Below, in pieces: positions 7,791-16,238 of a stretch of 28,687 bases of DNA. This stretch comes from Chitinophagaceae bacterium (GTDB lineage Bacteria; Bacteroidota; Bacteroidia; Chitinophagales; Chitinophagaceae), in contig JACFNM010000006.1 in assembly GCA_019454915.1 (NCBI GenBank), positions 1-28,687 on the forward strand, written 5' to 3'. The stretch's first letter is position 1, and each line of letters begins with the position of its first letter. The position numbers and the translations under genes are program-made. The notes under the pieces were generated by a model, which saw only the letters and a list, made by a program, of their open reading frames with translations, searched no databases and was not told where the DNA came from.

Positions 7791-10700
7791 ATGATCATGT
7801 TGCCAAAACGATTCGTATGTGGAGTTGCTTTCTCCACCTTGCTTTTGCTGTTTTCGCTTTCTTATTCACTTGCTCAGGATCGGACGGTAACCGGGAGGGT
7901 TACCGACAGTAAGAATGATCCGTTATCAGGTGTTACTATTGTAAAAAAAGGAACCGCACAAGGTACCGTAACCGGAGAAGACGGGCGTTTTGTGCTGCCT
8001 GGCGTTCCGTTAAATACGGTGCTGACTTTCTCATCTGTTGGGATGGCCACTCAGGAGATTCATTTCACCGGACAGACCAATCTGGAGGTTGTTATGACAG
8101 AGGATGCTATTGGATTAGATAGGGTGGTGGTTACGGCATTGGGTCTGAAACGTGAAAAGAAAGCCCTGGGTTATTCCGTGGGTGAAGTCAATTCAGATAT
8201 GATGAATAAGGTGCCTCAGAAGGACCTGCTCGGTGCGCTGACGGCAAAGATGTCGGGGGTGAAGATTACCAATACGTCCAATGACATAAACAGCGACACC
8301 TATGTCAACATAAGGGGGCTTTCTTCTCTTGCGGGAAATAACAGTCCTTTGGTAGTGATAGACGGAGTGCCTACCGGGGATCAGCGGGTGATGAAGGATA
8401 TCAATCCGGACAACATAGAAAGTGTTACGGTGCTAAAAGGGCCGAGCGCTGCTGCGCTTTATGGTTCCAGAGCAGGAAACGGCGTAATCTTAATTACCAG
8501 CAAATCAGGTAAATCAGTAAAAAGAGGTATTGGAGTTGATGTGAATATTGGTTCTACCCTTTCGGTACCCTACAAGTACATTGATCTGCAGCGCAGATTT
8601 ACTTCGGGAATAAGCGGCGTGCTTAATGAAAACTCATATCAGCAATGGAACGGTCCGGAAGAAGGAGAAATGGCTGTACAATGGAATACAGACGGCGAAG
8701 AAAAGCCGCTGGTTTTTTATGATAATTCTCTGCAGGATTATTTCAGAACGGGCACCGAACAGGTGTATGATGTAAGTGTGAGTGGTTCCTATGACCGGGG
8801 TAGTTTCAGACTTGGAATTACTCATCTGGATGCAACAGGCGTGTATCCCGGTGTGGAATTACAAAGAAATGGTGTGAATCTCGCCGCCGTGTACAATATC
8901 ACGAACAAAGTGAAGGTGTCTACAAACATTGATGTTGCCAATCCCTATTCGGATAATTACCCGTTAAAAAACGGGGGAGAGACCCAATACATGGCCATCT
9001 ATCAGATACCACCTCATATTAATGTCAATGATCTGAAAGATTATTGGCTGGAACCGAATATACAGCAACGCAATTTTAATGCTGCTCACGATAATCCCTG
9101 GTTTGCCGCTTACGAACTGCAGGATAAATTTGACCGGATGAGAATGTTCGGCAATATCAAACTTGAGTATCAGATCCTGCCTGATCTTAAGCTTATGGGG
9201 CGCTATGCTTATAACAGCAACAATGAAAAAAGAGTGTACAGGCAGGCGTGGTCCGGTTACGGAGGTGACGGCGGCGGACAAAATAAACCTCAGGGTACGC
9301 TGAATGAAAGGATCAATAATCAAAGGGAGATGAACTCGGATGTTTTACTTTCTTACAAGAAGTCACTGGGTAAATTTGAGATTGCCCCTTCAGTTGGAGG
9401 AAATCTGATGACACAGAGAAGCTACGCGTTGTATGCCGGTGGCGATCCGCTTGTACTTCCGGGATTATATACCTTGTCTAATGTAAACCGCGATGGGCTT
9501 AGTTATTCCGACTTCACTTATAAAAAGAATATTTACAGCGCTTATGGTTTATTGGATTTGAGCTACGACAACATGATCTTTCTGAATGCTACGGCACGGA
9601 ACGACTGGTCGAGCACGCTTCCCAAAGATAATCGTTCCTATTTCTATCCTTCGCTGTCTTTAAGTGTGCTACTGAATGAAATGCTTCCCTTGCCTTCATG
9701 GGTTTCGTTACTTAAGTTACGCTCCGGTATCTCACAGGTGGGAAAGGATACGAATCCATACGTGATTGCTACCGTACTGAATCAGGGTATGTGGGGCACC
9801 AACACAACGTATAATGTTCCGGGGAATTTGCCCAATATCAACCTCAAACCCGAAATCGCCAAAGCGTTTGAAATTGGGACGGATATCTCGTTTTTCAATA
9901 ACCGCTTAGGCGCAGACTTTACCTATTACAAGGTGCAAAATACCAACCAGATATTAAATGCCTCAACGTCTTCTACGTCGGGTTACACCGCAGCCACGAT
10001 TAATGCGGGTAATATTGAGAATTATGGTGTAGAGATAGGATTGAATGTGACGCCCGTGCGGACTAAAAACTGGAATTGGGATATACGCGCTAATTTCACC
10101 CGCGAAAGAAGCCGGTTAATGGAATTGACTCCGGGAATAGACCAGTTTATGTTCTGGGGAAGCACCCATGTGTTTGCCATTACTCAGGTGGGCGAGTTAA
10201 TTGGCGATATTTACACAAGAGACATGATCCGCGTAGAGGATAAGAACAGTCCGTATTATGGTTGGCCGCTTTTGAACTCCAATGGGAAACTGCAGCGCAA
10301 TAACGATAATGACGCCATGATAAAAGTTGGCAATTTCTTACCGGATTTTATGGTCGGAATGCAAACGGGGTTATCCTATAAAAGGATTTCTCTTTCTCTC
10401 AGTATTGACTGGAGGCAGGGAGGTACTTATTACGACCAGACGATGCTGCGGTTAGCGAGGGCAGGTAAAGTGGAATACTTCCATAATGATGCCAATTCCA
10501 GCACCTTTACCGGCATTCTCAGTAATAATTCATTTAAGGGAGATAACGAGGCGTTAGCTAATGAGATTAAGTCGCACCCGGAAATTTACCAGAAAGATAC
10601 CTGGGTCGGTGGACGAACCCAGGATCTGGGAGGCTTTTTGTATTCTAACGGTGTGTATGAGGGAGCATTTTTCCCCGGCGTTATTTCAGATGGTGCGGGT

Positions 10701-11075
10701 GGATATATCGAAAATTTTGGCGGAGCAGGAACCAAATACGTGAAAGCGTATGATATCTTCCAGCCGTCCGGAGGATTTTGGGATGCAGCTATGAGATACA
10801 AGTGGTTTTATAGTAGCTCGTTTGTTAAGCTGAGAGAATTGGCCATTTCCTATGCACTACCGGATACATGGGCACATAAAGTGTTGGCGCAACATATTAG
10901 TATCGCAGGATTCATGAAAAATCTGATACTGTTTGCAGCGAATAAAACCAATCAGGATCCGGAATCCATTTATAATCAAAACCCGCTCACTGGATCGACA
11001 GAGCAGGGGAGAAATATCTGGAATGCTTCTCCGATTATCATGCCGGTGGGTTTGAAGCTTAATGTATCATTTTAA
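7791..11075 (+). CDS. SusC/RagA-family TonB-linked outer membrane transporter (first copy)
   Basis: This 1094-residue outer-membrane protein should import an oligomer or other nutrient with its SusD partner. Order: signal peptide (1-29, ending SLAQ), carboxypeptidase-regulatory-like domain (about 32-110, VTGRVTDSKNDPLSGVTIVK), TonB-box-like DRVVVTALG, plug domain with the SusC hallmark PLVVIDGVPTGD and VLKGPSAAALYGSRAGNGVI, then a long beta-barrel ending in the OMP-type terminal Phe (LKLNVSF). There is no STN domain, so it is not expected to signal through a FecR anti-sigma factor. An alternative ATG lies two codons in. SusD follows after 13 bp. No glycoside hydrolase is adjacent, so the substrate cannot be guessed. 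Confidence 0.95.
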   Translation: MIMLPKRFVCGVAFSTLLLLFSLSYSLAQDRTVTGRVTDSKNDPLSGVTIVKKGTAQGTVTGEDGRFVLPGVPLNTVLTFSSVGMATQEIHFTGQTNLEVVMTEDAIGLDRVVVTALGLKREKKALGYSVGEVNSDMMNKVPQKDLLGALTAKMSGVKITNTSNDINSDTYVNIRGLSSLAGNNSPLVVIDGVPTGDQRVMKDINPDNIESVTVLKGPSAAALYGSRAGNGVILITSKSGKSVKRGIGVDVNIGSTLSVPYKYIDLQRRFTSGISGVLNENSYQQWNGPEEGEMAVQWNTDGEEKPLVFYDNSLQDYFRTGTEQVYDVSVSGSYDRGSFRLGITHLDATGVYPGVELQRNGVNLAAVYNITNKVKVSTNIDVANPYSDNYPLKNGGETQYMAIYQIPPHINVNDLKDYWLEPNIQQRNFNAAHDNPWFAAYELQDKFDRMRMFGNIKLEYQILPDLKLMGRYAYNSNNEKRVYRQAWSGYGGDGGGQNKPQGTLNERINNQREMNSDVLLSYKKSLGKFEIAPSVGGNLMTQRSYALYAGGDPLVLPGLYTLSNVNRDGLSYSDFTYKKNIYSAYGLLDLSYDNMIFLNATARNDWSSTLPKDNRSYFYPSLSLSVLLNEMLPLPSWVSLLKLRSGISQVGKDTNPYVIATVLNQGMWGTNTTYNVPGNLPNINLKPEIAKAFEIGTDISFFNNRLGADFTYYKVQNTNQILNASTSSTSGYTAATINAGNIENYGVEIGLNVTPVRTKNWNWDIRANFTRERSRLMELTPGIDQFMFWGSTHVFAITQVGELIGDIYTRDMIRVEDKNSPYYGWPLLNSNGKLQRNNDNDAMIKVGNFLPDFMVGMQTGLSYKRISLSLSIDWRQGGTYYDQTMLRLARAGKVEYFHNDANSSTFTGILSNNSFKGDNEALANEIKSHPEIYQKDTWVGGRTQDLGGFLYSNGVYEGAFFPGVISDGAGGYIENFGGAGTKYVKAYDIFQPSGGFWDAAMRYKWFYSSSFVKLRELAISYALPDTWAHKVLAQHISIAGFMKNLILFAANKTNQDPESIYNQNPLTGSTEQGRNIWNASPIIMPVGLKLNVSF

Positions 11076-11088
11076 AAAAAAGTAAGAG

Positions 11089-12864
11089 ATGAAAAATATT
11101 TTTTCTAAAGCGCAGATATTGAGATCTAAAATGCTTGGATTGGCGCTGACATTTGTACTTGTGATCACATCCTGTCAGGATTTGTCGGAGATCAACAAAA
11201 GCCCCAATCAACTGAGCGCCAGTGAAATTAATATTAAATATGTGCTGACCTCTGTCCTTGCCGGCACGGCACATGATTATATTTATGAATATGCTTATCC
11301 GGGCGGATGGACCATTTCAGAGGCCATGCAGTATCTTCAGCGTGATTATATTGACTTTCAGGGGCCCAATACTTTTGTATGGGGACCTAAAGATTTCAGC
11401 GCACCCTATTCCAGGATTAAAAACAGTCAGTATATATTAGAAAATGCTGAACTGGAAAAATCAGAGAACAATCAACGGTTTTATACGGCGGTGGGGCAGA
11501 TCATGCGTAGTTTCTGGTATGGCTTTTTAACTTCAATACATGGCGATATTCCGTATTCGGATGCCATGAAGGCGGAGGAAGGCAATTTTACGCCGGTATA
11601 TGACAGCCAGAAGGATATTTTTAAAGGCATCCTGGATGATTTAAAATCAGCCAATGACATCCTGGCCCAGGTATCATCCGTAGATGGCGCCTCATCCAGT
11701 GATATCCTGTTTCAGGGAGACCCGGCGAAATGGCGGAAATTTGCCAACTCACTGCGACTGAGGTTTTTGATGAGATTATCCGAAAAGGCGTCTGATATGA
11801 GCAGCGTTGGATTGGATGTAAAGTCGGAGTTCAATAGTATTATAAGTAACAGCTCGGCTAATCCGGTTTTCACTTCTAACAGTGACAATGCTGCCATCTC
11901 TTTTATCGGAAGCGCTGCTGCCAACTCCTGGTACGGTGGTCCGCTCTGGCATACCAACCGGTCGGAATTCTATCGCCGGAAACCGTGTGCCACTTTCGTA
12001 GATGCCATGATTGACGGCGGCGACCCGCGCCTGACCACTTTTATCAGCCCGGTTGATGCCCAATTGAAGATCAGTGATGCTACGCCTACGTATTCAAAAC
12101 TTCCGGATGGACAGATTATTAGAAACATTCCCACTTCAACACCCGGTAAGGATCAACTGAATACCCACCGGTATGTGGGTCTTCCGCCGGCATTGCAGGA
12201 TCCTAACCTGTATAACTTAGCCACGGATGTTGACTTTAATGCCATTAAAGCGTTGAATCCCGCTATTTATACGGATTTAGCTGCCAACCCGGGGGTTTCC
12301 TATCTGGGGAATATTTATGCACAAAATGCCAATCCGCTGGTGAAGACGGTGTTGATGAGTTATTCAGAGCTTTGTTTTATTCTTTCTGAGGCCCGGTTAA
12401 AGGACTGGTTCAGTAGTGGCAATGCGGTTGATTACTACCAGTCCGGAGTATTAGCCAGCATGCGTCAATATGATATAGCCGATGGAAGTATCAAAGTATA
12501 CGACCCCAATACCGATGTATTAATGGCATGGAATGAGAGCGCATTTCTTAGTAACCTTGCAGGAGATTTTACGAGCGCTGATGATGGAGGAAAACTTACT
12601 CAGTTGATGACTCAAAAATGGCTGGCATGTTTTATGACTCCGGAATTCTGGTTCGATTGGCGCAGAACGGGCGTTCCCAACCTTGGTGCTAACCTGATCC
12701 TGGCAAGCAATGGTAATAAAATTCCGGTACGTATTGTTTATCCCGATACAGAAAAGAATTTGAATAGCAGTAGCGTTGGAGAAGCCATCAGCCGATTGGA
12801 GCCGGGAGAAGATAGTCACTGGAGCAAAATGTGGTTATTACAAGGCACCAATAAGCCCTGGTAA
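11089..12864 (+). CDS. SusD/RagB-family surface lipoprotein (first copy)
   Basis: This 591-residue partner of the preceding SusC is the substrate-capturing lid on the cell surface. The signal peptide ends in lipobox VITSC with C29 as lipidated residue. The body is mostly helical with TPR-like segments. Family-type signatures include the C-terminal block LMSYSELCFILSEARLKDW and the late WLACFMTPEFWFDWRRTGVP, which best fit the SusD-like type 2 branch. It follows SusC by 13 bp, so they are co-transcribed. A strong stem-loop terminator lies 73 bp after the stop. Confidence 0.93.
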   Translation: MKNIFSKAQILRSKMLGLALTFVLVITSCQDLSEINKSPNQLSASEINIKYVLTSVLAGTAHDYIYEYAYPGGWTISEAMQYLQRDYIDFQGPNTFVWGPKDFSAPYSRIKNSQYILENAELEKSENNQRFYTAVGQIMRSFWYGFLTSIHGDIPYSDAMKAEEGNFTPVYDSQKDIFKGILDDLKSANDILAQVSSVDGASSSDILFQGDPAKWRKFANSLRLRFLMRLSEKASDMSSVGLDVKSEFNSIISNSSANPVFTSNSDNAAISFIGSAAANSWYGGPLWHTNRSEFYRRKPCATFVDAMIDGGDPRLTTFISPVDAQLKISDATPTYSKLPDGQIIRNIPTSTPGKDQLNTHRYVGLPPALQDPNLYNLATDVDFNAIKALNPAIYTDLAANPGVSYLGNIYAQNANPLVKTVLMSYSELCFILSEARLKDWFSSGNAVDYYQSGVLASMRQYDIADGSIKVYDPNTDVLMAWNESAFLSNLAGDFTSADDGGKLTQLMTQKWLACFMTPEFWFDWRRTGVPNLGANLILASNGNKIPVRIVYPDTEKNLNSSSVGEAISRLEPGEDSHWSKMWLLQGTNKPW

Positions 12865-12936
12865 CTCCTGTTGAGAAAGAGGCAGGTTTTGTTGCAGAAA
12901 TAATCTGCATCGGGACGGACTCATTTCAGACAAAGA

Positions 12937-12982
12937 TAAATTTCAAAAGCACCCTTGACATCAAGGGTGCTTTTGAAATTTA
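12937..12982. terminator. Long perfect-stem bidirectional terminator
   Basis: A 22-bp perfect inverted repeat (12937-12958 pairing with 12961-12982) has a two-base loop (CA) as drawn; in RNA the innermost pairs would open. The core is AGCACCCTTGA with flanking A/T arms that give a U tract on either strand. It lies between the convergent susD-1 and truncated LOG gene, whose stop codon is only 20 bp beyond it. Confidence 0.85.
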
Positions 12983-13001
12983 AGAGGTATGGCATAGTAG
13001 A

Positions 13002-13588
13002 ATTAAAAATTCGGCGCCAGTTGTCTTGTCCGGTAATATTCTAGCATGTATTGAACCACATCTTCAGCGGTGTCGGCAATTTCAAACAGGGATAAATCGT
13101 CTGCATGAATATTGCCTTCTGCCAGCATCACGTCTTCAAGCCAGGCCATTAATCCCAGCCAATATTTTCTGCCGACGAGTACCATTGGCATTTGTTTGAA
13201 CTTTTCCGTTTGCATTAGCGTGGCTACTTCAAAAAATTCATCTAAAGTGCCAAATCCGCCCGGCATCATCACAAAGCCCTGGGAGTACTTGGTGAACATA
13301 ACTTTTCGAACGAAGAAATAATCGAAGTTGAGCAGTTTATCTTTATCTATATATTCATTAGGGCGTTGTTCAAAAGGGAGGTCAATATTTAAACCGACAC
13401 TTTTCCCCTCGGCTTGTAAGGCGCCCTGGTTGGCTGCTTCCATAATACCCGGCCCGCCGCCGGTGATAATTCCAAAACCTTCTTCCGATAACCTTCTCGC
13501 TATTTCGGCCGATAATTCATAATAATGCGTTCCCGGTTTGGTTCTGGCAGACCCGAATATGGATATGCAGGGCCCGATTTTGGATAAG
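13002..13588 (+). repeat. 587-bp direct repeat, copy A
   Basis: Reading base by base, 13002-13588 equals 21310-21896 without a visible mismatch, at a constant offset of 8308 bp. At the right end the copies differ at 13589 (A versus G), share CTTCA, and then diverge at 13595. At the left end similarity stops just outside the stop codon of the LOG gene. Copies are in the same orientation. Confidence 0.95.
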
Positions 13589-13632
13589 ACTTCACATCTG
13601 GGGTTGCTGGCATATTGGATAGTCAACACCAT
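13003..13632 (-). pseudogene. 5'-truncated duplicate of the LOG-family gene
   Basis: Residues from SKIGPCISIFGSA to the C-terminal APNF are identical to the intact copy at 21311-22006, including the motifs GGGPGIMEAAN and PGGFGTLDE. The first 38 residues of the intact protein are missing. They are replaced by about 16 codons (MVLTIQYASNPRCEVL) read antisense through a transposase remnant, which provides an accidental in-frame ATG at 13632. No convincing promoter or ribosome binding site is visible upstream. Because the catalytic motifs survive, a product is conceivable, but it is more likely a non-functional by-product of the duplication. Confidence 0.85.
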
Positions 13633-13909
13633 TCGCTATCAACTAAAACAGGCAGGCATAAACGATGACGAGAAAGAAATAAGGAGAAAAGCCTCCACAC
13701 AAAAATCAGTATTGGCTACGGCTCAAAGCAGCTTTGACAGAACCATACAAATAAAAAGGTGTACCGAACCAACATCTGATCTGCAGGAAATCCATAACGG
13801 ATTAAAAATAGGCAGGTATAAGCCCTTCAGAAAAATTAAATTTGTAGTACACAAGCCGCCACTTAAAAAAAGTGTATCTCTCGACAAAATTCAGTTTGGG
13901 CCGGATTAG
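13589..13909 (+). pseudogene. C-terminal remnant of a transposase (IS1634/IS4-like)
   Basis: About 107 codons remain, starting TSHLGLLAYWIVNTIRYQLK and continuing through IQIKRCTEPTSDLQEIHNGL to PFRKIKFVVHKPPLKK before a TAG stop. HLGLLAYW-VNTIRYQLK followed by a short basic tail is typical of the C-terminus of DDE transposases of the IS1634 group; that assignment is from memory of the family. The N-terminal and catalytic part is absent: the sequence joins directly to the truncated LOG gene at 13588/13589. A 9-bp inverted pair TAGCTGCAA (13907-13915) / TTGCAGCTA (13964-13972) follows the stop and may be part of an IS end or chance. Confidence 0.7.
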
Positions 13910-14103
13910 CTGCAATGCGGCTTAAGACACTACGCGTGGATTGTGGTTCGTAAAATTAGAACGTTGCAGCTATATTTGGCAGCGAAATTTTGAAATACAC
14001 CTAATTATTTGTTATCATTGTTGTATAAATTGCAGGCTTTTTGCCTTATTCCTAAGCCGGACAAGCCGGAACTAAACAGGGAAATATTTAACTTTCCGAT
14101 ATT

Positions 14104-14240
14104 ATGGAATCGCTTACTCAAAGATATTACGAAAAAATCAGCGGAGTACTTTGTTGCTACGACCGCATAGTTATCACTGGCACACTTCCTGTTCTGAGTA
14201 ATGCCCATCATCTGACATCGTATATGTACCTATTTTATCA
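14104..14240 (+). pseudogene. N-terminal fragment of a dispersed mobile-type ORF
   Basis: From ATG 14104 the frame reads MESLTQRYYEKISGVLCCYD, then RIVITGTLPVLSNAHHLTSYMYLF. This resembles, from memory, the first ~45 residues of a ~450-residue protein found in scattered copies in many bacterial genomes and often annotated as hypothetical. Here similarity stops near 14235 and the frame ends at 14286 inside the sigma-factor gene in another frame, so only a relic remains. The preceding 13910-14103 shows no gene, only a short direct repeat AGCCGGA. Family assignment is uncertain. Confidence 0.5.
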
Positions 14241-14257
14241 CACAATGCCAAAACGAG

Positions 14258-14863
14258 TTGAAACGCGTGAGAAAACCTTCTGTTGACATACAGGATTTAT
14301 TGATACGCATTGGTGAGAGAGATGATATGACTGCTTATGAAAAGTTTTATTATCACTTTTATACACCGCTATTTAATTTTGCCCTGTCCATAGTTGATTC
14401 CAGGCAACAGGCAGAGGAGATTGTATCAGATGTATTCGTTAAAATATGGCGCTCCCGCAAAACGCTTTTGAAAATTAATAATATAAGCACATATCTTTAT
14501 ACCTGTGTTCGCAACGGGGCTATTGACTATTTGAACCGTATGCGAAAACACGAAATCATACATTTCTCTCCTACCGATTACAAAGATGTATTTATTGAGT
14601 TGAGGAATCCATCGGATCATTGTATCTCGACAGATTTGATGAAAAAAATAAATGACGCAATTAATCAGTTACCTTCTCAATGTAAGGTGATTTTTAAGTT
14701 GGTCAAAGAGGATGGATTGAGTTATAAACAGGTTGCTGAAATTATGCACTTATCACCCTTAACCGTTAGGAATCAATTAGCTATCGCAATTAGAAGGATG
14801 GGAGAAATCCTGCCGGAACATATCTACAACGACTCGGGTTCCGGCAAACGCGAAAAAGTATAA
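14258..14863 (+). CDS. ECF (FecI-like) RNA polymerase sigma factor
   Basis: The 201-residue reading starts at TTG 14258; a stop at 14213-14215 and no in-frame ATG before codon 24 leave TTG 14258, GTG 14267 or ATG at DDMTAYEKF as possible starts. Homology to the family begins before that ATG (VDIQDLLIRIGERDD), so TTG or GTG is favoured. Region 2 is at about residues 25-95 (AEEIVSDVFVKIWRSRKTLL) and region 4 at about 138-190 (LPSQCKVIFKLVKEDGLSYKQVAEIMH with LSPLTVRNQLAIAIRRM). It should direct transcription of the FecR-SusC-SusD unit or its regulon when released by FecR. Mobile-element debris directly upstream may have replaced its original start. Confidence 0.88.
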   Translation: MKRVRKPSVDIQDLLIRIGERDDMTAYEKFYYHFYTPLFNFALSIVDSRQQAEEIVSDVFVKIWRSRKTLLKINNISTYLYTCVRNGAIDYLNRMRKHEIIHFSPTDYKDVFIELRNPSDHCISTDLMKKINDAINQLPSQCKVIFKLVKEDGLSYKQVAEIMHLSPLTVRNQLAIAIRRMGEILPEHIYNDSGSGKREKV

Positions 14864-14961
14864 GGCATATTTTGTTCTCCCTTTACTTAAAATAATATTC
14901 CTCTTTTGGTACATTCTTATCCGTTTATCAGTCTGTATTAAGACTACATTGATTTAAAAAT

Positions 14962-16059
14962 ATGGATCAGCAACGTTTCTGGTTATTGGTAAGTTTAAAA
15001 TTGAGTGGCGAGGCTACCCGGGAAGAGCTACTGGAACTTGATGACCTCATACAACGAAATTCTGAAACAGGACTCAAGCATGCAGTAATTTCGGGAATAT
15101 GGAATGAAAAAGCCCCCTTGCCCGACATATCGCATTTATTCAAAAGCCAGGTAGAACGGTTAAGACGGGAGGGTGAACTGGGAGAAGAGTCAATCCCTTC
15201 TTCGCTTGAATTGCAGGATTTTACCCCCGTAATTAAGCGGAAATCCAGGCTTCTTTATTTGCTAACGGCCGCTGCGAGCGTAATAGTCATTTTTTTTTGC
15301 TGGAAATTTTTTTTGAAGAACAAAACAGATATGCAGCATGAAATACCGCTGGCTTCAAATATTATCACAACGCAAAAAGGATCTAAGACAACCGTGCAAC
15401 TGCCCGATGGCACAAAAGTGTGGCTTAATGCCGACAGCAGAATATATTACGACGAAAATTTTAAAGGCGATTTGCGTGAGATTCAATTAGAAGGAGAAGC
15501 ATTTTTCGAGGTAAAAAAAGACTCTTCAAGGCCATTTGTGATTCATACAAGCATTGTTGATATAAAAGTATTAGGAACCACTTTTAACGTAAAATCCTAT
15601 AATAACGAAGACGCAACAGAAACGTCTTTGATATGCGGTAAAGTGGAAGTAAGTCTTAAAAGTAATCCGGAAAAGAAAATTATACTGCGCCCCAATGAGA
15701 AACTGGTGGTAAAGCATGGTATTGGCAACGAAGTGATAAAGCGCACAATAGGCGATGAAAGCGCATTGCTGCTGGTGAAACCATTACGCAAAGATCCGGC
15801 TTATAAAAACTCATTGGAAACTTTATGGATAGATAACAAGCTGGTATTTGACAGTGAGACTCTGGAAGAAGTGTGCAAAAAACTGGAACGGTGGTATAAT
15901 GTAAAGATTGCCATACACGATGAAGAAATGAAGAAAGATACTTACACCGCCATCTTTGACGGGGAAACACTACTGAATGTGCTTACTGCATTAAAAATGG
16001 CCGATAAGCTTGATTTTACCATTCACAATAACGAAGTATCCATTTTTGCGAAAAAGTAA
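14962..16059 (+). CDS. FecR-family anti-sigma factor
   Basis: This 365-residue inner-membrane protein is organised as in Bacteroidota FecR regulators. A cytoplasmic N-terminal part (1-95) binds the sigma factor, one membrane helix spans about 97-118, a FecR domain follows (about 130-235; TTQKGSKTTVQLPDGTKVWL, EGEAFFEVKKDSSRPFVI, VLGTTFNVKSY), and a C-terminal DUF4974-type domain lies at about 285-362 (LVFDSETLEEVCKKLERWYN). It should receive a signal from the STN domain of the downstream SusC across the periplasm and control the sigma factor encoded 98 bp upstream. The 98-bp gap has no obvious TAnnTTTG box. Confidence 0.93.
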   Translation: MDQQRFWLLVSLKLSGEATREELLELDDLIQRNSETGLKHAVISGIWNEKAPLPDISHLFKSQVERLRREGELGEESIPSSLELQDFTPVIKRKSRLLYLLTAAASVIVIFFCWKFFLKNKTDMQHEIPLASNIITTQKGSKTTVQLPDGTKVWLNADSRIYYDENFKGDLREIQLEGEAFFEVKKDSSRPFVIHTSIVDIKVLGTTFNVKSYNNEDATETSLICGKVEVSLKSNPEKKIILRPNEKLVVKHGIGNEVIKRTIGDESALLLVKPLRKDPAYKNSLETLWIDNKLVFDSETLEEVCKKLERWYNVKIAIHDEEMKKDTYTAIFDGETLLNVLTALKMADKLDFTIHNNEVSIFAKK

Positions 16060-16145
16060 AATCTTCGATATTTCTCAAAAAACCTCATTTTTTACCAAAC
16101 AATTGCTTTATATGAAAAGAGTTACATAAATCAACCAACAAAAAA

Positions 16146-16207
16146 GCGGAAGATGTTTCCGGCATCCTCCGCCAACAGACGAAAAAAACCGCATGCAAAT
16201 ATGCGGT
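16146..16207 (+). promoter_or_regulatory. Two hairpins in the susC-2 leader
   Basis: The 179-bp gap between fecR and susC-2 contains two stem-loops. The first (16146-16172) pairs GCGGAAGATG with CATCCTCCGC, ten positions with one mismatch, loop TTTCCGG. The second (16188-16194 with 16201-16207) pairs ACCGCAT with ATGCGGT, loop GCAAAT, ending about 30 nt before the start codon. Neither is followed by a long T run, so they look more like leader or processing structures than a simple terminator. Function is inferred. Confidence 0.45.
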
Positions 16208-16238
16208 ATTCCTTCATTGTTAAATCAATATGCAAAGT

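Noticed and set aside
12980..13002. Short similarity (AGGTATG then TAG-A) upstream of both LOG copies, at 12985 and 21297
   Set aside because: Too short and with gaps; it may be residual homology but cannot be separated from chance.
13112..13522. Open frames on the plus strand opposite the truncated LOG gene, repeated identically at 21420-21830
   Set aside because: They are antisense shadows of the LOG gene; the identical pair only reflects the DNA repeat.
13907..13972. 9-bp inverted pair TAGCTGCAA / TTGCAGCTA considered as terminal repeats of an IS
   Set aside because: The pair is only 48 bp apart and begins on the transposase stop codon; no matching left end is present, so an IS boundary cannot be claimed.
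14104..14286. A complete 60-codon gene running into the sigma-factor gene
   Set aside because: Only the first ~45 codons resemble a longer protein family; the rest is out-of-frame sigma-factor DNA, so it is treated as a relic.
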